DNA from: Girardinichthys multiradiatus
Taxonomy: Eukaryota > Chordata > Actinopteri > Cyprinodontiformes > Goodeidae
Length of the DNA: 64,000 nt
Assembly (NCBI RefSeq): GCF_021462225.1
Contig: NC_061805.1
Location: forward strand, 31,885,958-31,949,957
Direction of reading: 5' to 3'
Both the position numbers and the translations under genes were made by a program. Position 1 is the stretch's first letter, and every line of letters starts with the position of its first letter. Shown here one piece after another: positions 35,701-50,700 of this stretch. A model generated the notes under the pieces. That model worked only from the letters and a program-made list of their open reading frames with translations, searched no databases and was not told where the DNA came from.

Positions 35701-38700
35701 CTGTCAGTCATCTGACAGAGGTCTGTCAGTAGAGGTTTACTCTTGCTTTTGATTTCTCTTTTGTTAAGGGATAAGGCAACGACCTTAGTAACAAAAGGAC
35801 TCCAAGAATAGATGTAAGATAGACATATAGCTGAATGCATCATGAGCCTCAAAAAAACATGCAGAGAAGCATGGCTGAAGGTTCATATCCATGTGAATGA
35901 CTTCTGAAAAACATGTTAATGAAAGACAAATCAAGGACATAATGTGCAAAGGAAAAAGGCAAAGTTACTTAAGCAGTATTGCTCTGGAATGTTTAGGCTG
36001 GTCAATTTCTTGGATAGTGATTGAAATGTCTTTGCATTATAGACTGCCCAGACATGTGTCAACATTTATAGTTCCTAGAAGAAAAAATATGTTTGGCTTA
36101 GGTATGGCTTTGGTAAACTTCTTACTTCTCCTCCAGCCGCTACTTTTTAAAGACTTATCCATACAATAGTTTAATACTCTGATACATATATGTTTACTGT
36201 AGAGTGTAATTTTTTATTTAGTTTTTTGTCAAAATCAACTTGCTCCAAATATTTGTTTTTAAAGCTATTGATAAAAGGTATAAAAATCTTAGAGTGCAAT
36301 GTAAAAGCTTTAAAGTGTTCTTAATTTCTCCACACTTTCCTTCAAGGGAACCAGACTGTCTTTGAATCTTTTGTGCCCCACAGATGGTTTTGTGTGGTGC
36401 AGAACATCTAGGGACTGCTATTTCTTCTTGCAAAGTAGCTGAATTGGATGGTGATTGTCTTTGAATACCATTTTTAAGTGTTTCAACAGATTCTTAAATA
36501 GATATAGGTCCGGTACTTCACTGGGCCACATGAATATGCTTTGATCTGAACTATTGCTATGTAGTTCTGGTTGTATCTTCAGGATCGGTGCAGTTGGCAC
36601 AGTAATGAGGATGATGTGCCGTTCCATTGTGGTGAAGAGAGAGCTGAACCGAAAAGCAAAACACTAGATTTACCGGTCGGTCTACGTTCCTACCCTCACC
36701 TATGGGACTAAACTTTGGGTCTTGACTGATAGAACAAGATCCAGTATACAAGCGGCTGAAATGAGCTTCCTCCGCACACCCTTAGAGATAGGGTGAGGAG
36801 CTTGGCCATCCGGGAGGAGCTCGAAGTAGTGCCACTGCTCCTCCACATTGAGAGGAGTCAGTTGAGGGGGCTCGGGCATCTGTTTGAAATGCCTCCCAGG
36901 AGGTGTTCCAGGCATGTCCCACCAGAAGATGGCCCAGGACATGCTGGGGGAACTATGTCTCTTGGCTGGCCTGGGAACACCTTGGACTTTCCCCAGAGGA
37001 GCTGTAGGAGGTGTCTGGGGAGAGGGAGGTCTGGGCATCACTACATAGTCTTCTGCCCCTGCGACTCGGTCCTGCATACGCAGAAGATGACGAACTCAAA
37101 ATATTACTGTCCAATTTTTAACTTTGTAACTTTACAAACGGCACCCCATACTTCACTGCTTCTCTATTTAATGCGCTCCTTGACAGTTTAGGTGAATAGT
37201 CAATCTGTGGCAATACTTAAAAACTGATTTTAACAGATGCTAAGAATATACACCAGATTTTTATTTGTTCTTTTGCTTTCAGTTGACAATTATGCACTAC
37301 TTTGTATTGGCCAATCCCGTATACTTTTGCAAAGCACCGTACAGTACTGCTTTGCATCCAGGGTACACTTCTTAAAATCATGTTTAAAAAAAAGTAGTAA
37401 AAAAATCTAATAGAAAGTATTGCATCATTAGCTTTAAGCTAATAGCTGAAACTGTTAAACTAAGGCTTTTAGGAACAACTAAATAAAAAGAAATTAACTT
37501 CTACCCAGACGTTAACCCTGTGGTCCATGGATATAAATTGCTTTTAGCCTTTTAACAAAATGTAACAAGCAAACACAAAAATCTGGCAAAAAATGTTTTT
37601 AAGCTAATATTACTGCTGCTAGCATACAGGTCCTTCTCAAAATATTAGCATATTGTGATAAAGTTCATTATTTTCCATAATGTCATGATGAAAATTTAAC
37701 ATTCATATATTTTAGATTCATTGCACACTAACTGAAATATTTCAGGTCTTTTATTGTCTTAATACGGATGATTGTGGCATACAGCTCATGAAAACCCAAA
37801 ATTCCTATCTCACAAAATTAGCATATCATTAAAAGGGTCTCTAAACGAGCTATGAACCAAATCATCTGAATCAACGAGTTAACTCTAAACACCTGCAAAA
37901 GATTCCTGGGGCCTTTAAAACTCCCAGCCTGGTTCATCACTCAAAACCCCAATCATGGGTAAGACTGCCAACCTGACTGCTGTCCAGAAGGCCACTATTG
38001 ACACCCTCAAGCAAGAGGGTAAGACACAGAAAGAAATTTCTGTACAAATAGGCTGTTCCCAGAGTGCTGTATCAAGGCACCTCAGTGGGAAGTCTGTGGG
38101 AAGGAAAAGGTGCGGCAGAAAACGCTGCACAACGAGAAGAGGTGACCGGACCCTGAGGAAGATTGTGGAGAAGGGCCGATTCCAGACCTTGGGGGACCTG
38201 CGGAAGCAGTGGACTGAGTGTGGAGTAGAAACATCCAGAGCCACCGTGTACAGGCGTGTGCAGGAAATGGGCTACAGGTGCCGCATTCCCCAGATCAAGC
38301 CACTTTTGAACCAGAAACAGTGGCAGAAGCGCCTGACCTGGGCTACAGAGAAGCAGCACTGGACTGTTGCTCTGTGGTCCAAAGTACTTTTTTCGGATGA
38401 AAGCAAATTCTGCATGTCATTCAGAAATCAAGGTGCCAGAGTCTGGAGGAAGACTGGGGAGAAGGAAATGCCAAAATGCCAGAAGTCCAGTGTCAAGTAC
38501 CCACAGTCAGTGATGGTCCGGGGTGCCGTGTCAGCTGCTGGTGTTGGTCCACTGTGTTTTATCAAGGGCAGGGTCAATGCAGCTAGCTATCAGGAGATTT
38601 TGGAGCACTTCATGCTTCCATCTGCTGAAAAGCTTTATGGAGATGAAGATTTCATTTTTCAGCACAACCTGGCACCTGCTCACAGTGCCAAAACCACTAG

Positions 38701-41700
38701 TAAATGGTTTACTGACCATGGTATCACTGTGCTCAATTGGCCTGCCAACTCTCCTGACCTGAACCCCATAGAGAATCTGTGGGATATTGTGAAGAGAACG
38801 TTGAGAGACTCAAGACCCAACACTCTGGATGAGCTAAAGGCCGCTATCGAAGCATCCTGGGCCTCCATAAGACCTCAGCAGTGCCACAGGCTGATTGCCT
38901 CCATGCCACGCTGCATTGAAGCAGTCATTTCTGCAAAAGGATTCCCGACCAAGTATTGAGTGCATAACTGTACATGATTATTTGAAGGTTGACGTTTTTT
39001 GTATTAAAAACACTTTTCTTTTATTGGTCGGATGAAATATGCTAATTTTGTGAGATAGGAATTTTGGGTTTTCATGAGCTGTATGCCACAATCATCCGTA
39101 TTAAGACAATAAAAGACCTGAAATATTTCAGTTAGTGTGCAATGAATCTAAAATATATGAATGTTAAATTTTCATCATGACATCATGGAAAATAATGAAC
39201 TTTATCACAATATGCTAATATTTTGAGAAGGACCTGTATTAGCATGTTGCCATTTGCTGTTAACATTTTGTTGACACTAAATTCTGCTCCTAATAAAACA
39301 GGAACTTTGCCATTTTCCTATTTCATTGCACAGTATTAGTTTACACACTAAATGTAACAAGTTTTTATAAAATCTACAAGAAAAAGTGTATGCAGCATTG
39401 TGCTTGTCATGCAAGGTAATACAGTGGAAAAAAGGGATAGCTGTATCCACTCCACCCACATCGGAGCACAACACCTTAAAACCCCAACCCTGGCACATGA
39501 TGGAGAGATTTGGCATATACATCTCATGTAATTAATTCAGATCCCTGTGTAGAAAACCAAACAAATTGGCCAGAGTTAATATTACATATTTGCAACAAAG
39601 CAAAATGAATATTTTTGCACCACTTAAAACTTGTTGTTCTTGTGCTGGTATGGGTATTTAAATGCATATGCCAAATTATTAAGCTGAAAAGGTGACTGTG
39701 AATGGTAGCCATGGTAGCCATGGGAACAGTAGCTTGCAGTGGGAGTCAGACAACTTTAGGGTCAAGAGGTCAGTGCCTTAACAGGGGGCAGCAGTCCAAA
39801 ACAGACCCCCAGGACCAACAAAAACACACATAACGAAATCAGACAAATCAAACACATATACACATAGAGAGCTACATTCTAAATTAAAAACAATATAAAA
39901 CAGATATAGTATGATCTATCGATATGTAGGAATGTATGGACTTGATAGAAGGAGGTGCAACTGAACAAACCAGCTGGTGGAGCGTCACAATGATTAGTAA
40001 AAGATCATAACCATCACCAGAGTTGTTGGTCATGGTTACTCTTTACAAAAGATTCATTGCAGTTTAAAGATGTGATGGCTAAATAAAAAATATCTTACAT
40101 TTAGATTGTTCTTGTAAATTGAGAAAGATGTCAAAGAAAATTCACAGTTAGACACAGAAAACATTTTCATGTTCAAGAAGAAAATAAAAATATAAATTAT
40201 GTTTAAGCTTTCTGCCTTTGCTTTGTGTTACCCGGTGAGTTACAATCAACTATAATCTTACCGGCAAGCCCTTCTCCCCTGGGTCTCCTTTGGGACCTGG
40301 TGCTCCCTGTGAGTAGGTGTAACAAGGGTTTCTTTAAAACGAAGTTTAGACCATAAGCTGAAATCACAGAAATAACTCCCGCCCTCCAAATAAATCAGTA
40401 GAGGAACCTAGATTATTAAACAATATAAAAATACAAACCCTAAGCAAAACATGCATTTATGTTGCACCTGCAAACAAACATATAAAGCACAAGTAACTGA
40501 CCTCCGGTGAGTAGCTACTTACAGCGAAAGACGTGTCTCACATTTTATTTACTGCCACTTCTCAACAAAATTAAACACATTAACATTTGCAAGTAGACCA
40601 CACTTTATTCACTTCATTACTTCGGTTGAGTCTTGTGACAGACTGCCATGTTAAACTAGTAGCTAAACTTGCTACTGCTCAGTGGAGTTCACCACAACAT
40701 AACCTGGTATGACATGTGTTGATGTTTCACTCCCAAACACCCTACAAAGCAGAGTGGAGGTGACTTACCGGCTCACCTCTGAAGCCTCTTTCTCCTGGAT
40801 AACCTAAAGGACCCTAAGAAACAAAATGCAAGTTAGTGAGAGATGAAGAAAACCTAATTAAACATACTACATTAGAGCAGCACATCTTAAATGAATTACA
40901 CTGTTATTAGCTTAACTAGTGATAAACAAAAGTCTTTCTCCTACCATTTTTAAGTAAAATCATCAAAAATCTGGAATTCTGGCCTATCCTTCCTAACAGA
41001 GCTGGTGTAACTGAGTCAGGTTTGTAGGCTGCCTTGGTCACACTTTTTCAGTTCAGCCTAGAGGGTAACTTCTTCATTTTCTGCACCAGTCTATCCAGCT
41101 GCTACCTGATATCATGCCTGATTTCTTTTTTTTTGATGTCACACAAGTAAGCAGAGTGTTTCAATTATTACATTAAAATAAATCAACAAATTAGTCTCCA
41201 AAGTCTTGAAATCGATAACCTAAAATGTTCCTTGTGGCTTTCCCGATTTGTTTAGAGGAATAGTAATCTTAGTGTATGCAAACCTCTGAATTTAAAGAAA
41301 GTAATTAATTAAGACGGAATCCTAGCATACTTGTTTGTATTTATGGATGCATTCTGTGTTTGTATATTGCTGTTTGACACATGCCATATAAAAAACGAGT
41401 CCAAACCAATTCTTTGACGTCTTGTGTGGGGTTTTTTAACTAACTGGATAGTGGTTTCTACGAGGCCACTGTAGGCCCGAAAAAGTGCACAGTGGTGCAG
41501 ACTTCATTGAAATGGGAATCTTAGGTAAAATCTGTCATAAAATTTTAGTTTAGCATGGCCTCAGTTTTGTTTAATAAACTTAGCCTATTAGGGCTAAGTA
41601 ATTTGTAGCTTCATATTCAATGTATTGAAATAAATAGGAAAATTGGAAAATCTATATTCTCCAAAATTCAACCCCATAATGACTTTTGTCTTCATTTTAA

Positions 41701-44700
41701 CATCATTTAAAACCTGTTTTCTCAACAGCAACCACTCTCACATACATGCTGCATGATAGAAAAAAATATATTTGAACACTGTTTTCATTTTTTAAAATGA
41801 TTTCTCCTAAAGAGAAATTGAAAACAGTCAAAATCTGGATCGGCGAGTCCAAGTTTCACTAAAACTGGAGATCAGAAATTAACCACAAGAACTCTGACCG
41901 GTTGTATCTAAAAATGTATTTCATGACGATGTTTATCAATGTAATGAACTAAAACAACACAATTTACATTTGAGTGTGCAACAATTTAATGTGCTGCATG
42001 ACAATTTACTCTGTGATTATTCTGAAAAAGTATATCTTGGTGGTCATATGATTTTCCCTTCGAAAAAACTTCAAGATGTTTTCCCAATCATAATTCAGTT
42101 TTTTATTTTATACAAGACAGAGAGCAAGAACCTCAGACATCTGCTTCTTAGCTTGATAAAGGTATAACATATCTTAATCGAGTTTACTCACTCTCTCCCC
42201 ACGATCTCCTTTTGGCCCTACTAGGCCTGGCAACCCAGGTGTTCCAGGTCTCCCCTGTAGTCAGTCAGAAATATATTTAAAATGAGAAATATGAATTTGT
42301 ACAGCAGCATTTCTGACAGTGCTAAGTGCACCTAGTGAGTCTAATGCAGTTATGTTGCATGAGAGGCAGCTTACATTTAGTCCTAATGGGCCAGGAGGTC
42401 CTACTGGGCCTCTGGGACCTGGGGGACCTGTATGTTAGAAGCATAAAGTCATCGTTTCTCTCTGATGAAGAAGGCAAAGCTCATACTGGCATGACGTTTG
42501 TTTTTAACCTCTTAGTGTGATGCAATCCATTGAGGCATGAACACAACCTTCTCAGACTTCAATAACTTGAAAAAGTTCGACAGTTAAAGCTGAATAAAAT
42601 GTATGCTGTACAAGCTTTGCATGTAGAGGTATTTTAAATATTAGGATGTTTGAGTGTGCACACAGATGATTTCAAGCAACTGCATAAACATTCTGTAAAC
42701 AATAAACACTCACCGACAGGCCCGGGAGGACCCTGAGGTCCTGGAACAGGCAAACCTCTGGAGTCGTGGAAAGTGTTGGTGAAGAAGGGGTCCTTTCCAC
42801 GATCTGGGGTTTAAATAAAATGAATGAACCGGATATATAAGCAGATCTTCGGACTAAAGGAAAAAAATCTGCGAATATAATAATCTGCCACACCTTACAT
42901 GATAATAAACATTACTTAGCCTCGTAATTCAAACAAATCTACAAAATGACACATGGTTTTCTACATGTTTTACAAATAAAATGATTTGAAGTGTCAAATA
43001 CATTTGTTTTTAGCCCTTTTTGCCCATTCCTTGAAAAATAGATGATGCTCAGACTGGAAAGCCTCCATGGACATCAGTATTGCCACAAATCCTCAGTTGC
43101 ATTTAGGTATGGACTTTGACTGGACCATTCTAACACATGTTTATGCTTTGATGTAAACCATACCATTGTTGCTCTGGCTATATGTTTAGGGTCTTTGTTC
43201 TGCTGGAACAGGAACCTCTTCCCCAGTCTCAAGTCTTTCACAGCCTCTAACAAGTATTTTTTCTTTATTTAGTCCTACCCCTCTTCCCATCAACATTGAT
43301 CAGTTTTCTTCTCCCTAGCAAAACAAAAATATTCCCACAGAATGATGTCTCCACCATGTTGCACTGTGGGAACAGTTTGTTCACGTTGATGTGCATTGTC
43401 AGTTTCCTGCCACATATAGCATGTTGCATGTAGGCAAAAAAAAACCATATATATATTTTTGGTCTCATCTGACCAGAGCTCCTTTATTAGGTTATGTTTC
43501 TGTAAGTGTCTTTCTGTTTGTCTGTTTGCAAAATATCTCAAAACGTTATAAACAGATTTGGATGAAATTTTCAGACAAGGTGCACTTTAGGACAAGGAAC
43601 AGATGTTTAGATATTGGTGGTAATGTGGATCACCTTCTGGATCCAGGACTTTTTTGAAGGATTTTTGGTCATTGCCAGACCATGGTACGACAACTTGGAA
43701 TTCCCACATGGTTTGTCACCCTGTCAGCAGCGGACATGCAGTGGCCAGAAGTCATCCAGAGTGTAGCTCATAGGTATAAAAATAAGCTGACATGCGTCAA
43801 CGAACCTGTTGCCTTGGCGGAGGTCTGCACTTTATAAGTGTTCTTCTAGTTCACCAATGGCTCGCATCATGCTCCTCTTCCATAAGTCAGATTTGTGGCA
43901 TTTATGATTAAGAGCCTTGTTGACAGACTCTCTAACCTGACCTATGGATCTCTGCAGCTCCTCCACTGTTACCACGAGCCTGCTTCTCTGATCAATGGAC
44001 TTGCCTGTTCTGTCAGTTTATTGGAAAAAAAATTCTCGGTAGGTTTTCAGTTGTGCCATACTCTTTCCAGTTTCAAATGATGGATTTAACAACTCTTAAA
44101 AAGATGTTGAAACTTGAGATGTTTTTTTATAACCTATCCCTGATTTAAATCTATCCACAACTTTATCCCCTGTCCCGGTGAGGTTTTGGAGTGGACCGAA
44201 GCACAGGCAAGAGCTTGGCAGCAGCATATGGAATAGTCTTCAGCTTTATTAAAAAAAAAATTACAAGGTGTAACAAATCTCTGCAGGAATTAACCAGAGT
44301 CGAAAACCAAAAACTTACATCTGCAAGTTCTGCAACAACATGGCAAAGTCGAGGGTAGAGACCCGAGTTGTGCAACGAGAGGAACCAACAAAAAACAATG
44401 AAACAAAACCAACTAATATACTGAGGGAGAACAAAGGCAGGTAATCAAAGGAACTAAGAACAGGTGAGACAAGGAGGCAGGAAGGCAGAGGGAGGAGGTG
44501 AACCTAATAGAACTAAGCATGAGGAAAGGGACTAATTAACACAACAGTGAGCAGACCTAATGGGCTGGAGAATAAAGCTAAACTAGAGGAACTAAATGAG
44601 AAAGGACTACAAATAGGAAAGAAACTAACACAGAGAAAATAAGACTAGTAACCTAGTAGAATATAAAAGAGGACAAATACCAAACCATAAATAAACACAA

Positions 44701-47700
44701 AGATACTAAATGGGAAACTGAACTAGGAAATACATGGAAACCAGAGCACTACAAAAAATAATAATAATACAGAGAAAACCATACTAAGTCAAAACTAAGA
44801 AAGCAACAATAACCAAAGGAGCAATGAACGAGGAGGGTGACAACACTAGGGGGGAAATAAACAATCAGGAGTGAGAAGAAGTAACCAAAACAACCACGAC
44901 TACCAAAATACTAAATATAAACATAAACAGTGACTAAACACAAAGTCCAAACCCTGACATCCCCGACCTGTCTGCTGTGTTCACTAATGCTCTCTAACAT
45001 ATCACTGAGAACTTCACAGACGAGCTAGATTTATTCAATTCGACCAAGACAGACTCTATTTAGTAATATAGTGACTTCTAAAAGTAATATGTTGCACTGA
45101 TTTTTTTACATGTATCAGAGTAACGGGGGATGGATACATATTTATTTACAGTTTCTATTTGTATTAAAATTTGAAAGTGGTTATGTTAATGTATCACATC
45201 AAATCCTAATAAAATACTTAGCACTTTGTGGTTTTTATATGACGTTTGAATTGCTGTTGTATTAATATTTTATACTATACTTTGGTAAAGCACTTTTGTC
45301 AATGGAAAAATGTTTTAAATGTGCTCTATATATAGAAGGTGTACCCAAGTCTGTCCTCGAGACCTACTATCCTGCAACCTTTAGATACATCCTTTCTCCA
45401 ACACACGTGAATCAAATGAATAGCTAGTTACCAGGCCTCTGCGTAACTGAATGACTGCATGCTCATTAGGGAATTCAGCCATTTGATTCAAGTCATTTTG
45501 ATTGAAGTGTGTTGGAGTAGTGTGTTTATCTAAAACGTGCAGGATAATAGCTCTCAAGTACTTGACTTGGGCACCCCTGATATATGTGCAAAATGGATCT
45601 GAGAGCCACCTTAGGGGTTTTATACATAATTTAGGGAACTTTTTGATTTAGATATTTTCCTGGTTATGGATTTCAGGGTACTTAATAAATATACTGTAAG
45701 AAAATAACAGAAACAGCTTTATGTTGCCTTGGTTGGCATGACCTCTAGAGGGCAGTATTTTCCTATTAACAGGGACGTTTAATACACAACTCAGCAAGGC
45801 TGCCAGTAAACTAAACTTTTTTTAAAAATACAATAATCATCATTAGATCCAGGTTGGATGGCCAATAAATTTGAGTCATGTAATATATTTAAAAGTCTAT
45901 AAATTTTATGTGAAACCGCCTGGAGTCAAACCACATGTACCCACAGCATAAGATCAAGAGGAAAAGGGCTGTGAATGTGTCTTATAGAGGAAGTAAGTAG
46001 CTGGGTCATTTTATTCTAACAGGAAGCACAGATCCAGTCACAATGCTGAGACTTTAGAGATACTGAAAGGACAGAGGAAGAGGAAGATGATGATGAGGAG
46101 GAGGGCTGATGTTCGTAAACATCCTCTCGACCTGCAGGCACCACTTAGAGGTTGGGAGCAGAGGCGACAACTCTCTTTTTCCCAATCAGAACATGCTGAG
46201 GCTTAGTTTGATGTGTTAAATAAGCTGCAGCAACAACAAACACTGAAGGATTCTCTCAGTCATATTCCTACAGCTAAATAATCCAGTGTTTTCCAGAGGA
46301 AGCTCGGCGCAGACCCACCCGCACTTCTGATCCCCACCGTCACTTTGATGTGAAAGAAATAGCCCACAGTTTGGAAATCATCATGCCAACCTCAGCGCCC
46401 CCGCGGCTCTCCACAGCGGAACCCAGAGCTTACAAAACTGTGTGCTGCATACTTTGCTTTACCATCGGACCCGAGTGTAAAACCCACCCATGTGTTGACC
46501 TTGAAAGAGCCCATCCGTTTCCCGCTCCCCTCCCTCAGCTGTCTGAGCGGCCAACATCTGGAAACCGTTCAGCGACGTCCGTTGTGGACAGGTTCTCGTC
46601 TAGGCATGCGAAGTCTGCGTCAATTTTACTGATTCTGCATCCAGTAAAACAGTCTTTGATTCTGATCTACTCGGCAGGTAGCAGAGCAGCGCCAGAAGGG
46701 GGCAAGTAGCAGCTGAAAGATTAACATTAACCTGCATGTTTTTGTTTTTCCTTTTTCTGCGTTTTTGAAAAGAGAGTTCGGAGCATAAATTTGAAAGTCA
46801 GTAAAACTGCACCACTCTGCTTATAAAGCAAATCCTAACTGAATTAGTTCAGGTAAAGACTAAATATGCCTGGATACAAGTTTTCATTGTCAGAACTCAA
46901 TCACAAAAATCCTTTTATCTTTCTTTTCAATTGATACATTTATTTTTTTCACTTTGGAAAATGATCAAGACTATTAAAAAAACTATAATATACAGGGGTT
47001 GGACAATGAAACTGAAACACCTGTCATTTTAGTGTGGGAGGTTTCATGGCTAAATTGGACCAGCCTGGTAGCCAGTCTTCATTGATTGCACATTGCACCA
47101 GTAAGAGCAGAGTGTGAAGGTTCAATTAGCAGGGTAAGAGCACAGTTTTGCTCAAAATATTGAAATGTACACAACATTATGGGTGACATACCAGAGTTCA
47201 AAAGAGGACAAATTGTTGGTGCACGTCTTGCTGGCGCATCTGTGACCAAGACAGCAAGTCTTTGTGATGTATCAAGAGCCACGGTATCCAGGGTAATGTC
47301 AGCATACCACCAAGAAGGACAAACCACATCCAACAGGATTAACTGTGGATGCAAGAGGAAGCTGTCTAAAAGGGATGTTCGGGTGCTAACCCGGATTGTA
47401 TCCAAAAAACATAAAACCACGGCTGCCCAAATCACGGCAGAATTAAATGTGCACCTCAACTCTCCTGTTTCCACCAGAACTGTCCATCGGGAGCTCCACA
47501 GGGTCAATATACACGGCCGGGCTGCTAAAGCCAAACCATTGGTCACTCATGCCAATGCCAAACGTCGGTTTCAATGGTGCAATGAGCATAAATCTTGGGC
47601 TGTGGACAATGTGAAACATGTATTGTTCTTTGATGAGTCCACCTTTACTGTTTTCCCCCCATCCGGGAGAGTTACGGTGTGGAGAAGCCCCAAAGAAGCA

Positions 47701-50700
47701 TACCACCCAGACTGTTGCATGCCCAGAGTGAAGCATGGGGGTGGATCAGTGATGGTTTGGGCTGCCATATCATGGCATTCCCTTGGCCCAATACTTGTGC
47801 TAGATGGGCGCGTCACTGCCAAGGACTTCCGAACCATTCTTGAGGACCATGTGCATCCAATGGTTCAAACATTGTATCCTGAAGGCAGTGCTGTGTATCA
47901 AGATGACTATGCACCAATACACACAGCAAGACTGTTGAAAGATTGGTTTGATGAACATTAAAGTGAAGTTGAACATCTCCCATGGTCTGCACAGTCACCA
48001 GATCTAAATATTATTGAGCCACTTTGGGGTGTTTTGGAGGAGCGAGTCAGGAAACGTTTTCCTCCACCAGTATCACGTAGTGACCTGGCCACTATCCTGC
48101 AAGAAGAATGACTTAAAATCCCTCTGACCACTGTGCAGGACTTGTATATGTCATTCCCAAGACGAATTGACGCTGTATTGGCCGCAAAAGGAGGCCCTAC
48201 ACCATATTAATAAATTATTGTGGTCTAAAACCAGGTGTTTCAGTTTCATTGTCCACCCCTGTATTTACAACTTTAAAGTGAAAATAGCACAACATGGCTT
48301 CTACAATTATATTATGGTCACCCTGACCACACCACTTTTCTCTTCAACACTGAAATGTAAACAAAAATCAAATATTTAACAATGTTAACAAAGCAAGGAA
48401 CGTGTTGTAGAACGTATTTAACAATAAAACAACCAATCCTACTGAGACAAATTTATGGTTGGACTCTTGTACTCCCTGGTGCTTAGTTTGCATTGAACTT
48501 TGTAAATTGGTTTTGATTTAGCTTAAAAATATAAAGACAATAACAAGCAAAAGCAGCAAAGATCACGGGCTAGGATAAAAAAGGGCATGACTGTGCATAC
48601 TTGTCATACACATAGTTGTTTGGTTTTGTATTTTGACATTGTTTTTTTGTATTTGTTTTGAGTTGCATTTCCAGATTTATTTTGGTTGTCTCGTTACGTT
48701 TTTAAAGTTTTCCATTTACATCCTTATTTTCTCTGTTGCACCTGTTTCTGAGTGTTCCAACCTATTGCTCTCTCTCAGCTGTCCTCTATCTAGAAGTCTG
48801 TCCCACCTGCTATCCAGTCCTTTAAGTACCCTCCTCAGTCTTTAAGCCTCTTTGGTTCACTTGTGCTTTGTCAGATTTTCCTGTTACTGACCCTTTTGTC
48901 ACCCTGTCTGAGTCTCTTAAGGCACTTTCATCATGGTTCCATAATAAACATGCAACCACTAACCCCTGTTATAGCTTACATTGTCCTTTCACATCATACA
49001 GCTTGATCTGTGGCATTGTGTGCTTTTCTATCATTCAGCAGGAGTTGTGGAACCAAAAGCGTGAGGCCTACAGCTCATTGCATTCATCTACAAAATATAT
49101 GTAAAGACCCATTTATGCTCAATGGTAAATCCGCATATGGATGGTCTTCTGCTTTAATTTGCCGCATATTTTGGTCCGTCATTAGGGAGCTTACGGATAC
49201 TTACCCAAACACATCAAACAGAGTCATACCACCGGTAATCGGAGGGGCAGTGTGGTGGTAGCTTGAATGTAAATCCGTGAAAGGAACAAGGAAAAAGAAG
49301 ACGATGATAAAAATGGGGAAACTTCTCCATCCACATGATGTGTTGTATTTACTGGCTGCACGGAGCACCTATGTCTACTGCTGTATCTTCTTTTTTTCTG
49401 GGAATGTTCATTATTAGAATTTACTGTATGTTTGACATGTTCGCTATTTTCCTATGAGTGCAGAATCTAACTCAGAACAGCCCTTTATTGGCTGCTTTCC
49501 CTTACAACAATGGTAACTTGATAAATCCATTGCAAGCATAAGGGAGTGACGCTTGAATATTCGAAAAATAAAGACATATTTACGTGGACGATGGGGGCAT
49601 AGATGGGTGTTAAGGGAAACCCTACAAACAGTAATGAACTCCCATGTTGTGATCCTCATTCATGCAGGCTTTCCAAATGCATTCACTTGTTTATATACAA
49701 GCATAGTTGTTGCACGCTAGTTTCAGCATGTTATTATCTGTAAAAGATTCTGTTGATCAACACATTTCTCATATCAAAAGGACCCTTGAGGATGATACGA
49801 TGTCACTACTGTGTGTGCACCACAGACTCTGCTGCTGTTTGTTTTGTACTATGTGCAATCATTTGGCAATCTGGGTTTACCCCTTAGAGTTCATAAGTGT
49901 AACTGGTTACACTCTCCAGAAGTGAAACAGGGCCATAATACTGATAGGTTGACATCAACCCACCCATTCGTGTTGGTACTTTTAAGCTGATCTCAAGGTG
50001 CAATAAATATGTGAGATCACTGAAGTTCATCTGAAAGGGGCTTTGGTTGTTACCCTGCTAGTTTACATGTTTCCCCCCCTGTGCTCCCATGGATTTCCGG
50101 GTCCTCAACGACAACAGTGTGTGAAAAAGCACTAGTCATTCATCCATATTTTTTGCTCTAAAAGAGACATATCTGTAATATTTTACCAAACTTTCTAAAA
50201 TGTCATCAAACATGTTTATTAATTATACGTTCAGTCCCTAGTTTTTATAAGACTGTTTTTAGGTTGTTAATTCTTCTTTTCTGCACAATGAATCATTTGA
50301 ATAAAAAATGCCTCTCTGGTCCTGTTTTAAGTATTTGCTGGATTTAAAAAAAATACATTGGAGAATAATATGTCCTGATGTTATTACCATCAGATACATC
50401 TGTTGTAAATACATTTTTAAGGGTGCCACATCCTGTTTTTTTCCTTTTTCTGCAGTTTATGTAATCTTTTTAAGGACAGTTTGATGAGCCAAGTTTATAG
50501 CTTTGAGAACAGGACAGGAAATTAGTAAAAAGGTTTTGAAAAGTCTGCCGAAAGTCAGGCAAAGTATTACTCTAGATGGCTTTAAAAGATTACAAGAAAG
50601 TTTGGCTTCTTGAAGGCCAAGTATAACAAATTGAGGGGTGGCTAAATATTTTTGCAGAGTTGCACAGGAAGGGGGCAGTGGCAATCTGTATTTTTGATTC

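Larger units (their letters stand above)
35315..40261 (-). other. emid1: emid1 intron with complete Tc1 element
   Basis: Contains the Tc1-like relic and LINE at 36,420-37,345 and the complete element at 37,627-39,236. The stretches 35,320-36,410 and 39,240-40,260 hold nothing I recognise. Confidence 0.6.
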
